Positions 18,033 to 27,638 are shown, counted from the stretch's first letter. The stretch is 64,000 bases of DNA from a candidate division Zixibacteria bacterium HGW-Zixibacteria-1 (GCA_002838945.1 PGXB01000013.1:1-64000), one strand, 5' to 3'. Program-made: numbers and translations. Notes: a model not told the origin generated them from the letters alone.

Positions 18033-18482
18033 ATGAATAAAGAACCAATTAGTCTGACCCCGGCAGCAGAGGGTGATATTCAGTTGATTCGGGCGCTGCT
18101 TGAACAAAACGGCCTGCCCGGGCAGGATATTGACGACAAAATCGGCTGTCTCTTCATGGCTTATCACGGTTCGGAACTGGTCGGAATCGGCGGGATGGAA
18201 ATTTACGGGCGGTACGGTCTGCTGCGGTCGTTGGTGACACTGGATAAATTCCGCGGCGGGGGATATGGTAAGATAATCACGCAGCAATTGCTTGACCATG
18301 CCAGGGCTGAAGGCTTGTCCGCAGTGTATCTTCTGACCACCACGGCGGCGAAGTTTTTCGAGAAGATGGGCTTTGATTATATCGAGCGAGCGGCGGTGCC
18401 GGAGCCGATCGCGAACACGACCGAATTCACCAGCCTATGTCCCGACTCGGCCGATTGCATGATGCTGAAATTGCGACCATAG
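18033..18482 (+). CDS. GNAT N-acetyltransferase, ArsN2-like
   Basis: This 149-residue cytoplasmic acetyltransferase has an acetyl-CoA loop seen as LRSLVTLDKFRGGGYGKII. LLTTTAAKFFEKMGF and the C-terminal TEFTSLCPDSADCMML are hallmarks of the ArsN2 subgroup associated with arsenic resistance. The Cys pair near the C-terminus is preserved. No other arsenic genes are nearby, so the substrate is uncertain. It starts 23 bases after the sorting-domain gene without an obvious ribosome binding site and could be read from the same transcript. Confidence 0.8.
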   Translation: MNKEPISLTPAAEGDIQLIRALLEQNGLPGQDIDDKIGCLFMAYHGSELVGIGGMEIYGRYGLLRSLVTLDKFRGGGYGKIITQQLLDHARAEGLSAVYLLTTTAAKFFEKMGFDYIERAAVPEPIANTTEFTSLCPDSADCMMLKLRP

Positions 18483-18557
18483 CCAGCTCAATTAGTTTGA
18501 ACATTCTTTTATAAAATAAGACTTGCTAATCGAATATCCATAAATTATATAACTATT

Positions 18558-19685
18558 ATGAGAATAGCATTTTTATTTGGAGCCGGGATTTCTACGCCAC
18601 TGGGCGTGTCTTCGACCATTGAAATCACAAAAGAAGTCATGAGTGGGAAATGTATTACGACTCATACTGAGGAGAATGTATCACAATACATTAAGCTACT
18701 TAAATTATTAAAGATTGAAGTAGAAAATTATTATTCAAATCAAAATCAGTATGAAGCCAACTATGAAGACTTATATTATATGGCAAGTCAAATTAGAGAT
18801 TCCAAATCCAAAGAGTATGATAATCCTGCAATAGCAGCATTATATGACAGAATTAATCGGTTAATAAAGCCCATTCTTAATGAGAAACCTGGAGATGCTC
18901 AAATTAATATGAATTTAGGCAATCTGGCAAAAGAGACTACAAATTATATTGCAGACATTGTCTGGCATTTATTGAAACGACATAAGAATGAGGTAAATCA
19001 TTTAAATTGCCTCGCCGGAGCATATCGGGATACCGATATAAGTAAGATTGATATATTTACATTAAATCATGATTTAATGATAGAGGCATTTTTAGATAAG
19101 AGTGGCATTTCTTATATTGATGGATTCAGCGAAAGGACTAATGATGTTAGATATTGGAATCCAAATCTGTATGATGGTGATGATTTTAAGATAAACCTTT
19201 TTAAGCTACATGGATCAATAAATTGGTTTCTTTGTCGCCCGAATATGGGATCAATTTATGACGACAATGCTTGCTTAATTTCCGGCAGAGACCCCTATTT
19301 GTTAATGGATATAGTGTGTGATTATCGACCCCTAATATTAATAGGCCGATTTAATAAAATGCTAGAGTACTCTAGGTGGATCTATTCAGAATTGTATTGC
19401 ATTTTTCATAATGTGTTAAAGACAGCTGTAAATATAATAGTCTCCGGGTACAGTTTTGGCGATAAAGGAATAAACAATCGTTTGATAGAATGGATGCGTT
19501 CATCTCGTCAAAATAGACTTGTAGTTATCCACCCGAAGCCGAAAGACATTGAAGATAAGGCACGGCCTTACTTCGCGAATCGATGGGACGATTTTGTTTC
19601 TTCCCACAAAATAGTTTTCATAAAAAAAGGGATTCAAGACACATCTTGGTTAGATATACAAAACCTCCCACAAATAAGAAAATAG
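18558..19685 (+). CDS. SIR2-like domain protein, candidate antiphage NADase
   Basis: The 375-residue protein opens with the NAD-binding motif FLFGAGIS. Later motifs are FTLNHDLMIEAFL, in the position of the TTNYD-type motif, and LFKLHGSINWF, which carries the likely catalytic His. This is the SIR2_2 arrangement found in defence proteins, not the zinc-binding deacetylase form; the CxxC zinc pairs are absent. Such domains in ThsA, DSR and pAgo-associated proteins deplete NAD+ on infection. The gene is markedly more AT-rich than its neighbours and has no partner, suggesting horizontal acquisition. It converges on the S9 peptidase gene with five bases between stops. Confidence 0.8.
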   Translation: MRIAFLFGAGISTPLGVSSTIEITKEVMSGKCITTHTEENVSQYIKLLKLLKIEVENYYSNQNQYEANYEDLYYMASQIRDSKSKEYDNPAIAALYDRINRLIKPILNEKPGDAQINMNLGNLAKETTNYIADIVWHLLKRHKNEVNHLNCLAGAYRDTDISKIDIFTLNHDLMIEAFLDKSGISYIDGFSERTNDVRYWNPNLYDGDDFKINLFKLHGSINWFLCRPNMGSIYDDNACLISGRDPYLLMDIVCDYRPLILIGRFNKMLEYSRWIYSELYCIFHNVLKTAVNIIVSGYSFGDKGINNRLIEWMRSSRQNRLVVIHPKPKDIEDKARPYFANRWDDFVSSHKIVFIKKGIQDTSWLDIQNLPQIRK

Positions 19686-19690
19686 CAATT

Positions 19691-22195
19691 TCAATTATCC
19701 GTAGACTGCCTTGATAGATTGTCTACTTCCCTCGGTGGGGCGTTCTTGACGTACTTCTCCAGCCAGCGGTCGGACTCCCAGAGAACGTGCATGATAGACT
19801 CCCTCGCACGATAGCTGTGACTTTCGTAAGGAAGCATCACCAGCCGCACCGTCGCGCCGTAGCCCTTGAGTGCATTATAGAAACGCTCACTTTGCATCGG
19901 GTACGTTCCGGAATTGTTGTCGAGTTCGCCGTGAACAAGCAGGATCGGCTCATTGATACTGTCCACATGCATGAACGGCGACATTTCATAATAAGTCTCG
20001 GGCGATTCCCATAAGGTCCGGTCCTCATTCTGAAAACCGAACGGTGTCAGCGTGCGGTTATAGGCGCCGGAGCGCGCCAGACCGGCCCGGAACAGATCGG
20101 AATGGGCCAGCAGGTTGGCGGCCATAAAGGCGCCGTAGGAGTGCCCGCCGACAGCGATTCGGTTACGGTCGGCGACACCGCGCCGGACGACTTCATCGAC
20201 GGCAGCCCTGGCATCGGCCACCAGTTGTTCGACGAAGGAATCATTGGGTTCTTCGTCGCCTTCGCCCACGATCGGCATACCGGCATCATCAAGTATCGCA
20301 TAGCCGCGGGTCACCCAGAGGATGGGCGACCACCAGCCGACGCGAATAAAACGATAGGGTGAATCGGTCACCTGCCCGGCGGCATCGGCGCTTTTGAATT
20401 CTGTCGGGTACGCCCACATGAGCATCGGCAGGGGACCGCTCTCCGGCGTGTATCCGGCCGGAAGATATAACGTGGCGGTCAGGGAAAGCCCGTCCTCGCG
20501 CGCATACCGAATCTGCTCCTTTTGAATCTCCATCAATTGCGGTGTCGGGTTCGGGAAGAAGGTTATTTGCTCGAGTTTCGCATTATCGAGATCACGCACG
20601 AAAGCATTGGGCGGTTCCGTAATCGATTCCCGCATGGTCAAAATTTTCGAATCACCGGGATCGGGCAGGTCCAGGACCGTTTCATAGTACGGGGCCTCCG
20701 ACTGCCACAGCCGCGTCTTTTCTTTGGTCACCAGATTCAATTTATCCAAAAAAGGCCGGTCTCCCTCGGGCGAGCCGCCTTCGCCGGTCAGGAACATGCT
20801 TTTGCCGTCTTTGCTCAGGAGGAGCACTTCTTTACCGGCCTCATTGTTATGGGTCATGGGTGTTCCGGGGTGATGGTAGCGATCCTCACGGGAATAATCG
20901 AAAATAAGCTCCGGATCGACTCTCATGGAACCGGGCGCGAAGGCCCAGGCTTTTATATTTCGCGTTTTCCACCATTTTTCATAAATAATGGCCAGGTCGT
21001 CACTGCTCCAGATTATGAAATTATATCTGAAATTGAGGGCAAAAAGCGGAATCGGATTCCCTTTAAAGGGTGCCACCAGTGTGTATATCTGGTCCCTTAC
21101 CTCCGCTTCCAGACGCGGGTCGCCGTTATCGAGAGCCTCGGCCCAATAAAGCATGGCTGCCTCATCGCTGCGCCAATTGATATCCCTTGGCCCGGTCCGG
21201 ACAGCATCGCTGACCGTTGGAATATTTTCGGCCAGCGGCTGATCGACGACTTTGCGGACAACCGTGCCTTCCAGATTCCAAACCTCCACCAGCCGGGGAA
21301 AACGTGAAATCGGCACCGTATAGGAAAACGGGCGGTGAATAGTTTCCACCAGAATGTACTGACCGTCAGGCGACGGTTCCGCCCCGGCAATCATTCCGGA
21401 TCGGCCGATGTTCCGCATTTCGCCATCCAGTGAAATTATGGTGAGCTGGCATTGTAGAAAATATTCGAGAAGAGCCTCATCATGACTGTTCATGAGAAGG
21501 TCGGCATAGGTCACAGCGGGCGCGATTTCACCGTCGTTTTGCCGAATGACCGGGCCGGAAGGTACCGGGGATGCTTCCGGAGCGTCACCCCGGTCGGGGG
21601 GTATAATTTTGCATATAAGAGTTCTGCTGTCAGGATGCCAGTAGTAGGGACTGCCGTAGATATCATTGAGATAAAATTGCCCGAGCCGCATAGCTATTGC
21701 TTTATCTATGTCGGCGACCCATAACTCGATGCCCTCCGGTGAGGTATTCGTAAAGGCTATTTTTTGGCCGTCGGGCGACCACGAAAAATTACCGATACGA
21801 GCTTTTTCCGGCAGACCGGCCAATTCTTTATCATCAAGACTGGCTATTTTTTTGAAAGTAATCCCGGTGTAGTAAGAAATCCGGCTTGGCCCGCTTACCT
21901 TCGGGTCGATGCGAAGACCGGCCAGGCGTAATTCCGGCAGTGCCAACTCCTCGATCGAAGGGTATCCCGGCCGATCCAGAATTGCCATCCATTCCCCGTC
22001 CGGGCCAATCGATATTCGGGGTGTGGGGGGGGCATCAATCAGGGCCGCAATTTCATCGGGGGGCATTTGGTACACCGGCTCCGACAGTGAGTTATCCTGC
22101 GCGGCAGCGGTCAGGCAGATAAGCATCAATAAAATCAGGAAAGATATAGATCCGAATTTGGGCGTAAAACGACCCGGAAAATAGAAATGATTCAT
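19691..22195 (-). CDS. Exported S9-family (prolyl oligopeptidase-like) serine peptidase
   Basis: This protein of about 834 residues has an N-terminal signal peptide (SISFLILLMLICLTAAAQ), a beta-propeller-like region (about 60-560) and a C-terminal alpha/beta-hydrolase domain. Ser lies in GGHSYGAF (about 685), Asp in GELDNNSG (about 757) and His in ESHSYRARES (about 793), so the triad is complete. The layout fits the S9C/S9D acylaminoacyl or glutamyl endopeptidase groups that degrade peptides in the periplasm. The ATG at 22195 is chosen over the one six codons upstream because GGGAG precedes it and the signal peptide is then standard. Confidence 0.88.
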   Translation of the reverse strand: MNHFYFPGRFTPKFGSISFLILLMLICLTAAAQDNSLSEPVYQMPPDEIAALIDAPPTPRISIGPDGEWMAILDRPGYPSIEELALPELRLAGLRIDPKVSGPSRISYYTGITFKKIASLDDKELAGLPEKARIGNFSWSPDGQKIAFTNTSPEGIELWVADIDKAIAMRLGQFYLNDIYGSPYYWHPDSRTLICKIIPPDRGDAPEASPVPSGPVIRQNDGEIAPAVTYADLLMNSHDEALLEYFLQCQLTIISLDGEMRNIGRSGMIAGAEPSPDGQYILVETIHRPFSYTVPISRFPRLVEVWNLEGTVVRKVVDQPLAENIPTVSDAVRTGPRDINWRSDEAAMLYWAEALDNGDPRLEAEVRDQIYTLVAPFKGNPIPLFALNFRYNFIIWSSDDLAIIYEKWWKTRNIKAWAFAPGSMRVDPELIFDYSREDRYHHPGTPMTHNNEAGKEVLLLSKDGKSMFLTGEGGSPEGDRPFLDKLNLVTKEKTRLWQSEAPYYETVLDLPDPGDSKILTMRESITEPPNAFVRDLDNAKLEQITFFPNPTPQLMEIQKEQIRYAREDGLSLTATLYLPAGYTPESGPLPMLMWAYPTEFKSADAAGQVTDSPYRFIRVGWWSPILWVTRGYAILDDAGMPIVGEGDEEPNDSFVEQLVADARAAVDEVVRRGVADRNRIAVGGHSYGAFMAANLLAHSDLFRAGLARSGAYNRTLTPFGFQNEDRTLWESPETYYEMSPFMHVDSINEPILLVHGELDNNSGTYPMQSERFYNALKGYGATVRLVMLPYESHSYRARESIMHVLWESDRWLEKYVKNAPPREVDNLSRQSTDN

Positions 22196-22359
22196 TTTTG
22201 ACTCCCTTCGCACCTGGAAATATGGCAGACTACCTCCTTAGATTAACATTTTGACCGATTTTCGTCAAGTAATTAGAGAATTTTTGTTTTTATGAACAGT
22301 CAGTCGAAAAGCATCTTATTAAGTTATGTTGCAGGGGAGAAGCTAAGCAAATCCGGCAA

Positions 22360-25125
22360 TTATGCATGAGACGGGATTTTATTTTTATCCAGCTCTTTTC
22401 TTATGGCCAGACCAAGTTGTTTTAACGTATAGGGCTTTTTGATATATTGTCCGGCCCCAAGTTCCATAGTCTGGCTGACCCGTTCGGTGGCCGAGAAGCC
22501 GCTGACGATAACAGCCTTCTGCGAAGGGTGATATTTAAGGATACTACCATAAGTATCAAGGCCGTCAAAATCCTTCTCCATGATCATGTCGAGTATAATA
22601 ATATCGACACTGTGTTTACTCAGATACTTGATCGCTTCGCGGCCGTTATTGACGGTGGTCACGGCGTACCCCAGTGACGAAAGCAATTCCCGGGCGATTT
22701 CGCGCTGTTCCGCGACATCATCGATTACCAGGATCGTTTCGGTCCCGCCGATAGTATCCTGGGCGTCATGGTGCCTCTCGACTTGGGTGGTGCAAAGGGG
22801 GAAATACAGAATAAACTCGGTTCCCACTCCGACCGTTGAATTGACGTCATAATAACCCCGGTGATCCTTGACGATTCCGTAGACGACCGATAATCCAAGA
22901 CCGCTGCCGCTGCTGCCCATTTCTTTCTTGGAGTAATAAGGCTCGAAAATATATTTGAGATTTTTCTCTTCGATTCCGATACCGGTATCGCGGACCCGGA
23001 CAATGATATAATCACCCTTTTCGATAGTGGAGAGACCGCCGTACAGCTTGTCCAGCCTGGCCTGACCGGTTTTGATGGTCAGTTTCCCGCCTGAGGTCAT
23101 GGCATCAAAAGCGTTTATGACCAGGTTCATGATTACTTTAAGAAGGTGGGGCGTCGATCCCGAAATGCATCCGATATCTCTATCGAGCGCAGTTTCCAGA
23201 AGGATATTGGGATTCCGGGATTTCAGTTCGGCCAGATTGGCGGATTCCAGATATGATTCGATGACTTCGTTAATATCGGTAGGTTTCATTTCATAGCGGC
23301 CGCGGCGCGCCAGGGTGAGCAAATCCTGTATAACATCGGCCGCTTCACGGGCCGATTTGCCGAGCATCGCAATCTGTTTTCGGGCCGGAGAATCGGGCGG
23401 TAATTTCATCAGGATCATCTCGGGGTAGGCGACCAGCGGCCCCAGAATATTATTCAAATCATGCGCCACGCCACCGGCCAGAATAGCGAGTGACTCCATT
23501 CGCTGGGCCCGTTCCAACTGATCCTTGAGTTTTTGCCTTTCCTCTTTTTCTATTTTACGCTCGGTAACATCCGAAAACAGGCCGATTGCCCCTTCAACAT
23601 TTCCATAGGTATCCTGGTATGGAGTCACCGAAATATAGAGGTGTCGTATCTGATTGTCCCTGCGCCGGATGGAAAATTCATATTTACTGGTAATGCCATT
23701 TTTTCTTTTTCCGGTCTCCGCAAGAATCTTGTTGAAATCCTCCGGCAAAATTATCTGCCTGAGGTTGATGCCGATCAATTCCTCGAGAGTATATCCGAAT
23801 ATCTTACAGGCGGCGGAATTGGCAAAAAGAATATTCTCATCGAAATCGACAATTGCCATGCCCTCGGTGATAGTTTCCACCAGACTCCGATACCGACGCT
23901 CGGACCTTTTCAGGAGTTCTTCGGCTCGTTTGAGCTCGGTAATGTCCCGTACGAAGGCCCACATACCGGTCGGTTTTCCGGAAGCATCCTTTAACAGGTA
24001 CGTTCGCAGCTCGACCGGAAATATGGTCCCGTCTTTTCGCCGGTATTCCTTTTCGTAATTTTCCGAATAGCCATTGGTCAGGACCTGTTTGTTGATTATG
24101 CCGGCCTCTGCCGCATGCCACTTGGGCGGAGTGATATCATTGTATGAAAGATTGGAAATTTCCTCTTTGGAATAACCGAGCATTTTTCTAAAGGCCGGAT
24201 TGCACTCAACTATTCGGCCATCCATATTGACCGTGGCGGCGCCGTCACGCAGGTTTTCATAAAGGTTGGAATAATTATTGATGGCCCTGTTGAGAGCCTC
24301 AAGCGTCTCTTTGTGATCGGTGATATTTATGACACTGCCTTCGACAAAACCTTTTTCAGGATAGGCTCGGGCCGATAGAAGCACCGTTCTTTTCAATCCA
24401 TCACGAAGCGTAAGATGCGCCTCATAACGATCAACCTGACCGTCTTCTTTAAGCATTTTGAGCAACTGCTGTCTTTCTTCAGCAGGATAAAAATCGGTTG
24501 ATCTATATTTGCCTATCAGGTCCGATTCGCTTTCAAAGCCAAGCGCATTAACGGCGGCCAAATTGGCCTTTAGAAATATTCCCTCTTTAATACTGGTTCG
24601 CCACCAGCCAATCATGGATGATTCGTAAAGATGGCGATAGCTCTTTTCGCTTTCAATTAAAGCCTGTTCGGCTTTCTTCTGGCTGGTGATATCCTGGGTC
24701 AGTTCCAGGGCGCCGATTATCGATGTGTCTTTGCCGCGAATCGGGTAGCTGCGAATATTCCAGTATCTCCCGTCCGGAGTCTTGATTTCACTTTTTGAAG
24801 GTCGGCCCGATTTTAGCGCTTCTACTACCGGACAGCCGGCGCAGGGGATATCACGTTGATGCCAGATTTCATAACATTTGCGGCCGATCAGGTCGGATCT
24901 TTCGGTGGTGACTGATTGTCCGGACGCCTTATTGGCCCAGACAATGCGCATATTAAGATCTTGAATAGTAATAAGTTCGGAAATGTTATCCAAAATCTCA
25001 ATGGTGTCAGGGAAAAAATCGCTGAATATGTCGAGTTTTTTTGATTCCATATCCATATAATTCGGCCAATATCTATATATTTCAGCCGGGTCAAAATTGT
25101 CCCGAATGCTCTTTTTATCGTCCAA
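22360..25125 (-). CDS. Hybrid sensor histidine kinase with four PAS domains and a receiver
   Basis: This 921-residue soluble kinase has no transmembrane segment. It has four PAS modules (about 40-150, 160-275, 285-400 and 405-525), then the H-box LAGGVAHDLNNILGP (about 550-565). The ATPase domain carries the N box NAFDAM and glycine motifs DTGIG and GSGLGLS. A C-terminal receiver has phospho-Asp in IIILDMIM and Lys in YIKKPY. The first PAS domain contains C-x10-C-x2-C (residues 84, 95, 98), a possible metal, cluster or redox site. No separate response regulator is adjacent. Phosphotransfer to its own receiver suggests a relay to an unlinked partner. Confidence 0.92.
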   Translation of the reverse strand: MDDKKSIRDNFDPAEIYRYWPNYMDMESKKLDIFSDFFPDTIEILDNISELITIQDLNMRIVWANKASGQSVTTERSDLIGRKCYEIWHQRDIPCAGCPVVEALKSGRPSKSEIKTPDGRYWNIRSYPIRGKDTSIIGALELTQDITSQKKAEQALIESEKSYRHLYESSMIGWWRTSIKEGIFLKANLAAVNALGFESESDLIGKYRSTDFYPAEERQQLLKMLKEDGQVDRYEAHLTLRDGLKRTVLLSARAYPEKGFVEGSVINITDHKETLEALNRAINNYSNLYENLRDGAATVNMDGRIVECNPAFRKMLGYSKEEISNLSYNDITPPKWHAAEAGIINKQVLTNGYSENYEKEYRRKDGTIFPVELRTYLLKDASGKPTGMWAFVRDITELKRAEELLKRSERRYRSLVETITEGMAIVDFDENILFANSAACKIFGYTLEELIGINLRQIILPEDFNKILAETGKRKNGITSKYEFSIRRRDNQIRHLYISVTPYQDTYGNVEGAIGLFSDVTERKIEKEERQKLKDQLERAQRMESLAILAGGVAHDLNNILGPLVAYPEMILMKLPPDSPARKQIAMLGKSAREAADVIQDLLTLARRGRYEMKPTDINEVIESYLESANLAELKSRNPNILLETALDRDIGCISGSTPHLLKVIMNLVINAFDAMTSGGKLTIKTGQARLDKLYGGLSTIEKGDYIIVRVRDTGIGIEEKNLKYIFEPYYSKKEMGSSGSGLGLSVVYGIVKDHRGYYDVNSTVGVGTEFILYFPLCTTQVERHHDAQDTIGGTETILVIDDVAEQREIARELLSSLGYAVTTVNNGREAIKYLSKHSVDIIILDMIMEKDFDGLDTYGSILKYHPSQKAVIVSGFSATERVSQTMELGAGQYIKKPYTLKQLGLAIRKELDKNKIPSHA

Positions 25126-25181
25126 AATCTTTAAAAATTAACAGCTTAGAATGATTGAAAGACTTCCGTGGTACAAGAAAA

Positions 25182-25215
25182 GCCCTGAATCTTTATGAAG
25201 ATTCAGGGCCTTTTT
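25182..25215 (-). terminator. Bidirectional terminator
   Basis: A 12-bp perfect stem, GCCCTGAATCTT-tatg-AAGATTCAGGGC, is flanked by an A run and a T run. It lies after the stop of the small membrane protein gene (25240) and before the kinase start (25125), so it mainly serves the minus strand. Confidence 0.88.
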
Positions 25216-25239
25216 CGGGATTAACAGCTATTTGTTATT

Positions 25240-25617
25240 CTATTCTTTTGTCATGCATTTTTGCTTGGATTTCTTTAATTCTCTTCTCGGCCAGGAAAAA
25301 TAATATACCAGTAAACCCAGACCGGCGGCTACCAGCATTATTCCGATGGCGGTTTCGGCCGGTATATAGTCGGACGCCAGGCGCATAAGAACCATGGCAA
25401 TGCCCAGGAAGGTAAGGACAATACCCCATTTGAGTGAAGAGGGCAGAAAGCGGTCGGCCCCGTCCTGGAAAAACTTCTTAACTTCCTCGCCCACAAGGCC
25501 TTTCTCAATCAGTCTTTTCCGCGTATAATGATCCAGAATCACTCTTAACATCATATACATGACCGGAAAAATGACAAATACCGGCGCAACATCAGCTAAT
25601 CTTTCGAGTGGTGTCAT
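25240..25617 (-). CDS. Small membrane protein, DUF6249-like
   Basis: This 125-residue protein has three hydrophobic segments (about 10-28, 63-83 and 88-107), an amphipathic cytoplasmic stretch (RKRLIEKGLVGEEVKKF) and a basic C-terminus. The order resembles the DUF6249 family, often found beside ECF sigma factors. It is divergent from the ECF sigma gene at 25757 across a 139-base gap with a long inverted repeat, suggesting shared control. GGAGG lies eight bases before the ATG. Function unknown. Confidence 0.7.
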   Translation of the reverse strand: MTPLERLADVAPVFVIFPVMYMMLRVILDHYTRKRLIEKGLVGEEVKKFFQDGADRFLPSSLKWGIVLTFLGIAMVLMRLASDYIPAETAIGIMLVAAGLGLLVYYFSWPRRELKKSKQKCMTKE

Positions 25618-25665
25618 CTTCGTTAAACCTCCGGGTTAAATATTTTCTTTCTTGTTCATCAAATT

Positions 25666-25737
25666 AGACCGGATTATTATTATTATGTTGCAGTAAAAAC
25701 CGGCGGATTAAGTAACATTTTTCCAGAAATCCGGTCT
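25666..25737. promoter_or_regulatory. Divergent inverted repeat between membrane protein and ECF genes
   Basis: AGACCGGATT (25666-25675) is matched by its exact complement AATCCGGTCT (25728-25737), with 52 bases between the arms. Each arm faces one of the divergent genes, so they could be promoter elements of the ECF factor itself or a shared operator. A third related CCGG block lies at 25700-25706. Confidence 0.45.
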
Positions 25738-25756
25738 TATTAATCAGGAAGATAAT

Positions 25757-26323
25757 GTGGAAGACACGGCAGCAATAATCCAGAGGATACTGTCCGGTGA
25801 CAATCGAGCCTTTGAAAGAGTGATAAATGACCACCAAAGGCTGGTAAATCACATTGTTTACAGGATGGTATCCAATCCGGGGGACCGGGAAGATGTTTGT
25901 CAGGATATTTTTATGAAAGTTTACCAGAATCTGGTCGGATTTAGACTGGACTCGAAACTTTCGACCTGGATTGCCAGAATTGCATATAACAGATGTATTG
26001 ATTATCTTAATAAGAACAGAGTGCCGGTAATTGATGAGGAATTCGATGAGGCGATTGCGGAGATCACCGATGAGTCAGCGACACCGGAGAAAAAGCTGAT
26101 GGAGGCGAACTTATCGAGTCTGTTGCAGGAGGAAATAAATCATCTTTCGGTGCAGTTCCGAACAATCGTAACTTTGTATCATCTCGATGAACTCAGTTAT
26201 GCCGAAATCGGCGATGTGATGTCGATACCCGAAGGGACCGTCAAGAATTATCTTTTTCGGGCGAGAAAGTTATTAAGAGAGAGGCTGACAGCCAAATATA
26301 CAGAGGAGGAGTTTCGGCCGTGA
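25757..26323 (+). CDS. ECF-type RNA polymerase sigma factor
   Basis: This 188-residue sigma-70-family factor contains region 2 (GDREDVCQDIFMKVYQNLVGF and WIARIAYNRCIDYL) and region 4 (LSYAEIGDVMSIPEGTVKNYLFRARKLL), with no region 3. The GTG start has AGGAAG six bases upstream. Its TGA overlaps the GTG of the anti-sigma gene (GTGA), the usual coupling for an ECF/anti-sigma pair. The divergent membrane protein may be a co-regulated target. Confidence 0.92.
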   Translation: MEDTAAIIQRILSGDNRAFERVINDHQRLVNHIVYRMVSNPGDREDVCQDIFMKVYQNLVGFRLDSKLSTWIARIAYNRCIDYLNKNRVPVIDEEFDEAIAEITDESATPEKKLMEANLSSLLQEEINHLSVQFRTIVTLYHLDELSYAEIGDVMSIPEGTVKNYLFRARKLLRERLTAKYTEEEFRP

Positions 26324-26832
26324 AACATTTGACTGATGATGAAATCCAGGGATATCTCGACGGCGATTTACCCGGCCGCCGGAAGGAATGTGCGGCTCAT
26401 CTGGAAATCTGCCCTGACTGTCGGCTGAGACTCGACCAATATAGAGCAATTGCCGCGGAGTTGAAAATCGATCGAATCCCGGCGCTGTCGCCGAATTTTA
26501 CAGCATCAGTAATGGCCGGCATAGGGCCCGAAAAACCGGTCACGATATTTCCAAAGGCGACTGTCTGGCTGTCGTATGCCGCCCTGTTTATTTTCGGTAT
26601 TGCGGTTTCGATATATTTTATGGGGACATCCGCAGTTAAGCAAATGGTACTGGCGCTGGCTCCATCAAACATGACGGAGCCGTCATTTATTTCCACATAT
26701 AAAAGTTACCTGGCCGGGCTGGACATCGATATCTCACTGATTCTTACCGTGGCGCTGGTGCTGGTCGTGATTGCCCTGATCGATCAGATGATTCGCAGGC
26801 GCCAGCATAAGCCGATATCTTTCATGATCTGA
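26320..26832 (+). CDS. Zinc-finger anti-sigma factor, membrane-anchored
   Basis: The 170-residue protein has an N-terminal zf-HC2 anti-sigma domain with H27-x3-C31-x2-C34 (HLEICPDC) and two hydrophobic segments (about 86-105 and 140-160). It should hold the upstream sigma factor inactive at the inner membrane until signalled. It lacks the extra N-terminal Cys of redox-sensing ZAS proteins, having His3 there instead. The GTG start is preceded by GAGGAGGAG within the sigma gene. Confidence 0.88.
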   Translation: MKHLTDDEIQGYLDGDLPGRRKECAAHLEICPDCRLRLDQYRAIAAELKIDRIPALSPNFTASVMAGIGPEKPVTIFPKATVWLSYAALFIFGIAVSIYFMGTSAVKQMVLALAPSNMTEPSFISTYKSYLAGLDIDISLILTVALVLVVIALIDQMIRRRQHKPISFMI

Positions 26833-26840
26833 TCACGCCG

Positions 26841-27638
26841 TTACTTGATAAAGACATTAAGCGCGGTATTGAATTGCCCCACGAAAAAAAGCGCATCTTC
26901 GGAACCGACTTCATTCAGTTTCTTGACCGCCTCGCCCAGTTTGTCGCGCCCTTTCTCATCGCCCGATATGATCATGGTCACCCCGATAAATCCCTCCGCC
27001 AGAAGTTCATTGAGCCGGTTGCCGGCGCTGATGGCATACTTTCTTGATTTGTCGAAAGCATCCAGCGCCTGGTCATATTGTTGGGTTGCGATCAGTTGCG
27101 CCCCCAGACCCCAATAAGCGATTGATATCGCCTCATCACCATTATTAAGCTCGTGCACCAGCCGCACATTCAACCGGGCGGCATCCAGCCCGACCAGAAT
27201 ATCCTGATGCGTGATAACATATCCCTTTTCATCCCAGCCGGGCCAGGTGAATGAGGCCAGGTTGTATGACATCTTTTTGGCGGACTCTTTGAGTGCGGCC
27301 GCTTCCTCAGGGTTTTCCTGCTTTATCCGTTCCGCTTCTGTCAGGCAGTACTGAAGTCCGGCGCGGGCGATAGAGACAACATCGGGAATCGATTTTGCCT
27401 TCCAGTAAAAATCGAGGACCAGCTTTTCGTAAACCTTGGCGACTTCTTCCGGTTTGCCGAGCGACTGAACATAAGTCACCGCCCCGAAAAAATTCTGATC
27501 TTCAATCAGCGTTTTGACCTTCTCGTAGGTCCTGATCCGGGTCGAATCTTCATCCTGCAGTGCCATTCCTGAACTCCATGAAAGTATTAATACAGCAAGC
27601 GCATATAGAGAAACATGAATGATCTTTGCTCCAGCCAT
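26841..27638 (-). CDS. Exported helical-repeat (TPR-like) protein
   Basis: This 265-residue protein has a signal peptide (VSLYALAVLILSWSSGMA) and an all-helical body with TPR-like spacing, for example AYWGLGAQLIATQQYDQALD and SRKYAISAGNRLNELLAE. No catalytic motif is visible. It probably acts as a periplasmic scaffold. GGAGAC lies just before the ATG. It converges on the anti-sigma gene and lies upstream of murQ's stop, with no terminator evident between. Specific role unknown. Confidence 0.7.
   Translation of the reverse strand: MAGAKIIHVSLYALAVLILSWSSGMALQDEDSTRIRTYEKVKTLIEDQNFFGAVTYVQSLGKPEEVAKVYEKLVLDFYWKAKSIPDVVSIARAGLQYCLTEAERIKQENPEEAAALKESAKKMSYNLASFTWPGWDEKGYVITHQDILVGLDAARLNVRLVHELNNGDEAISIAYWGLGAQLIATQQYDQALDAFDKSRKYAISAGNRLNELLAEGFIGVTMIISGDEKGRDKLGEAVKKLNEVGSEDALFFVGQFNTALNVFIK

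Noticed and set aside
20522-21307. A 261-codon plus-strand frame
   Set aside because: Antisense of the S9 peptidase propeller region.
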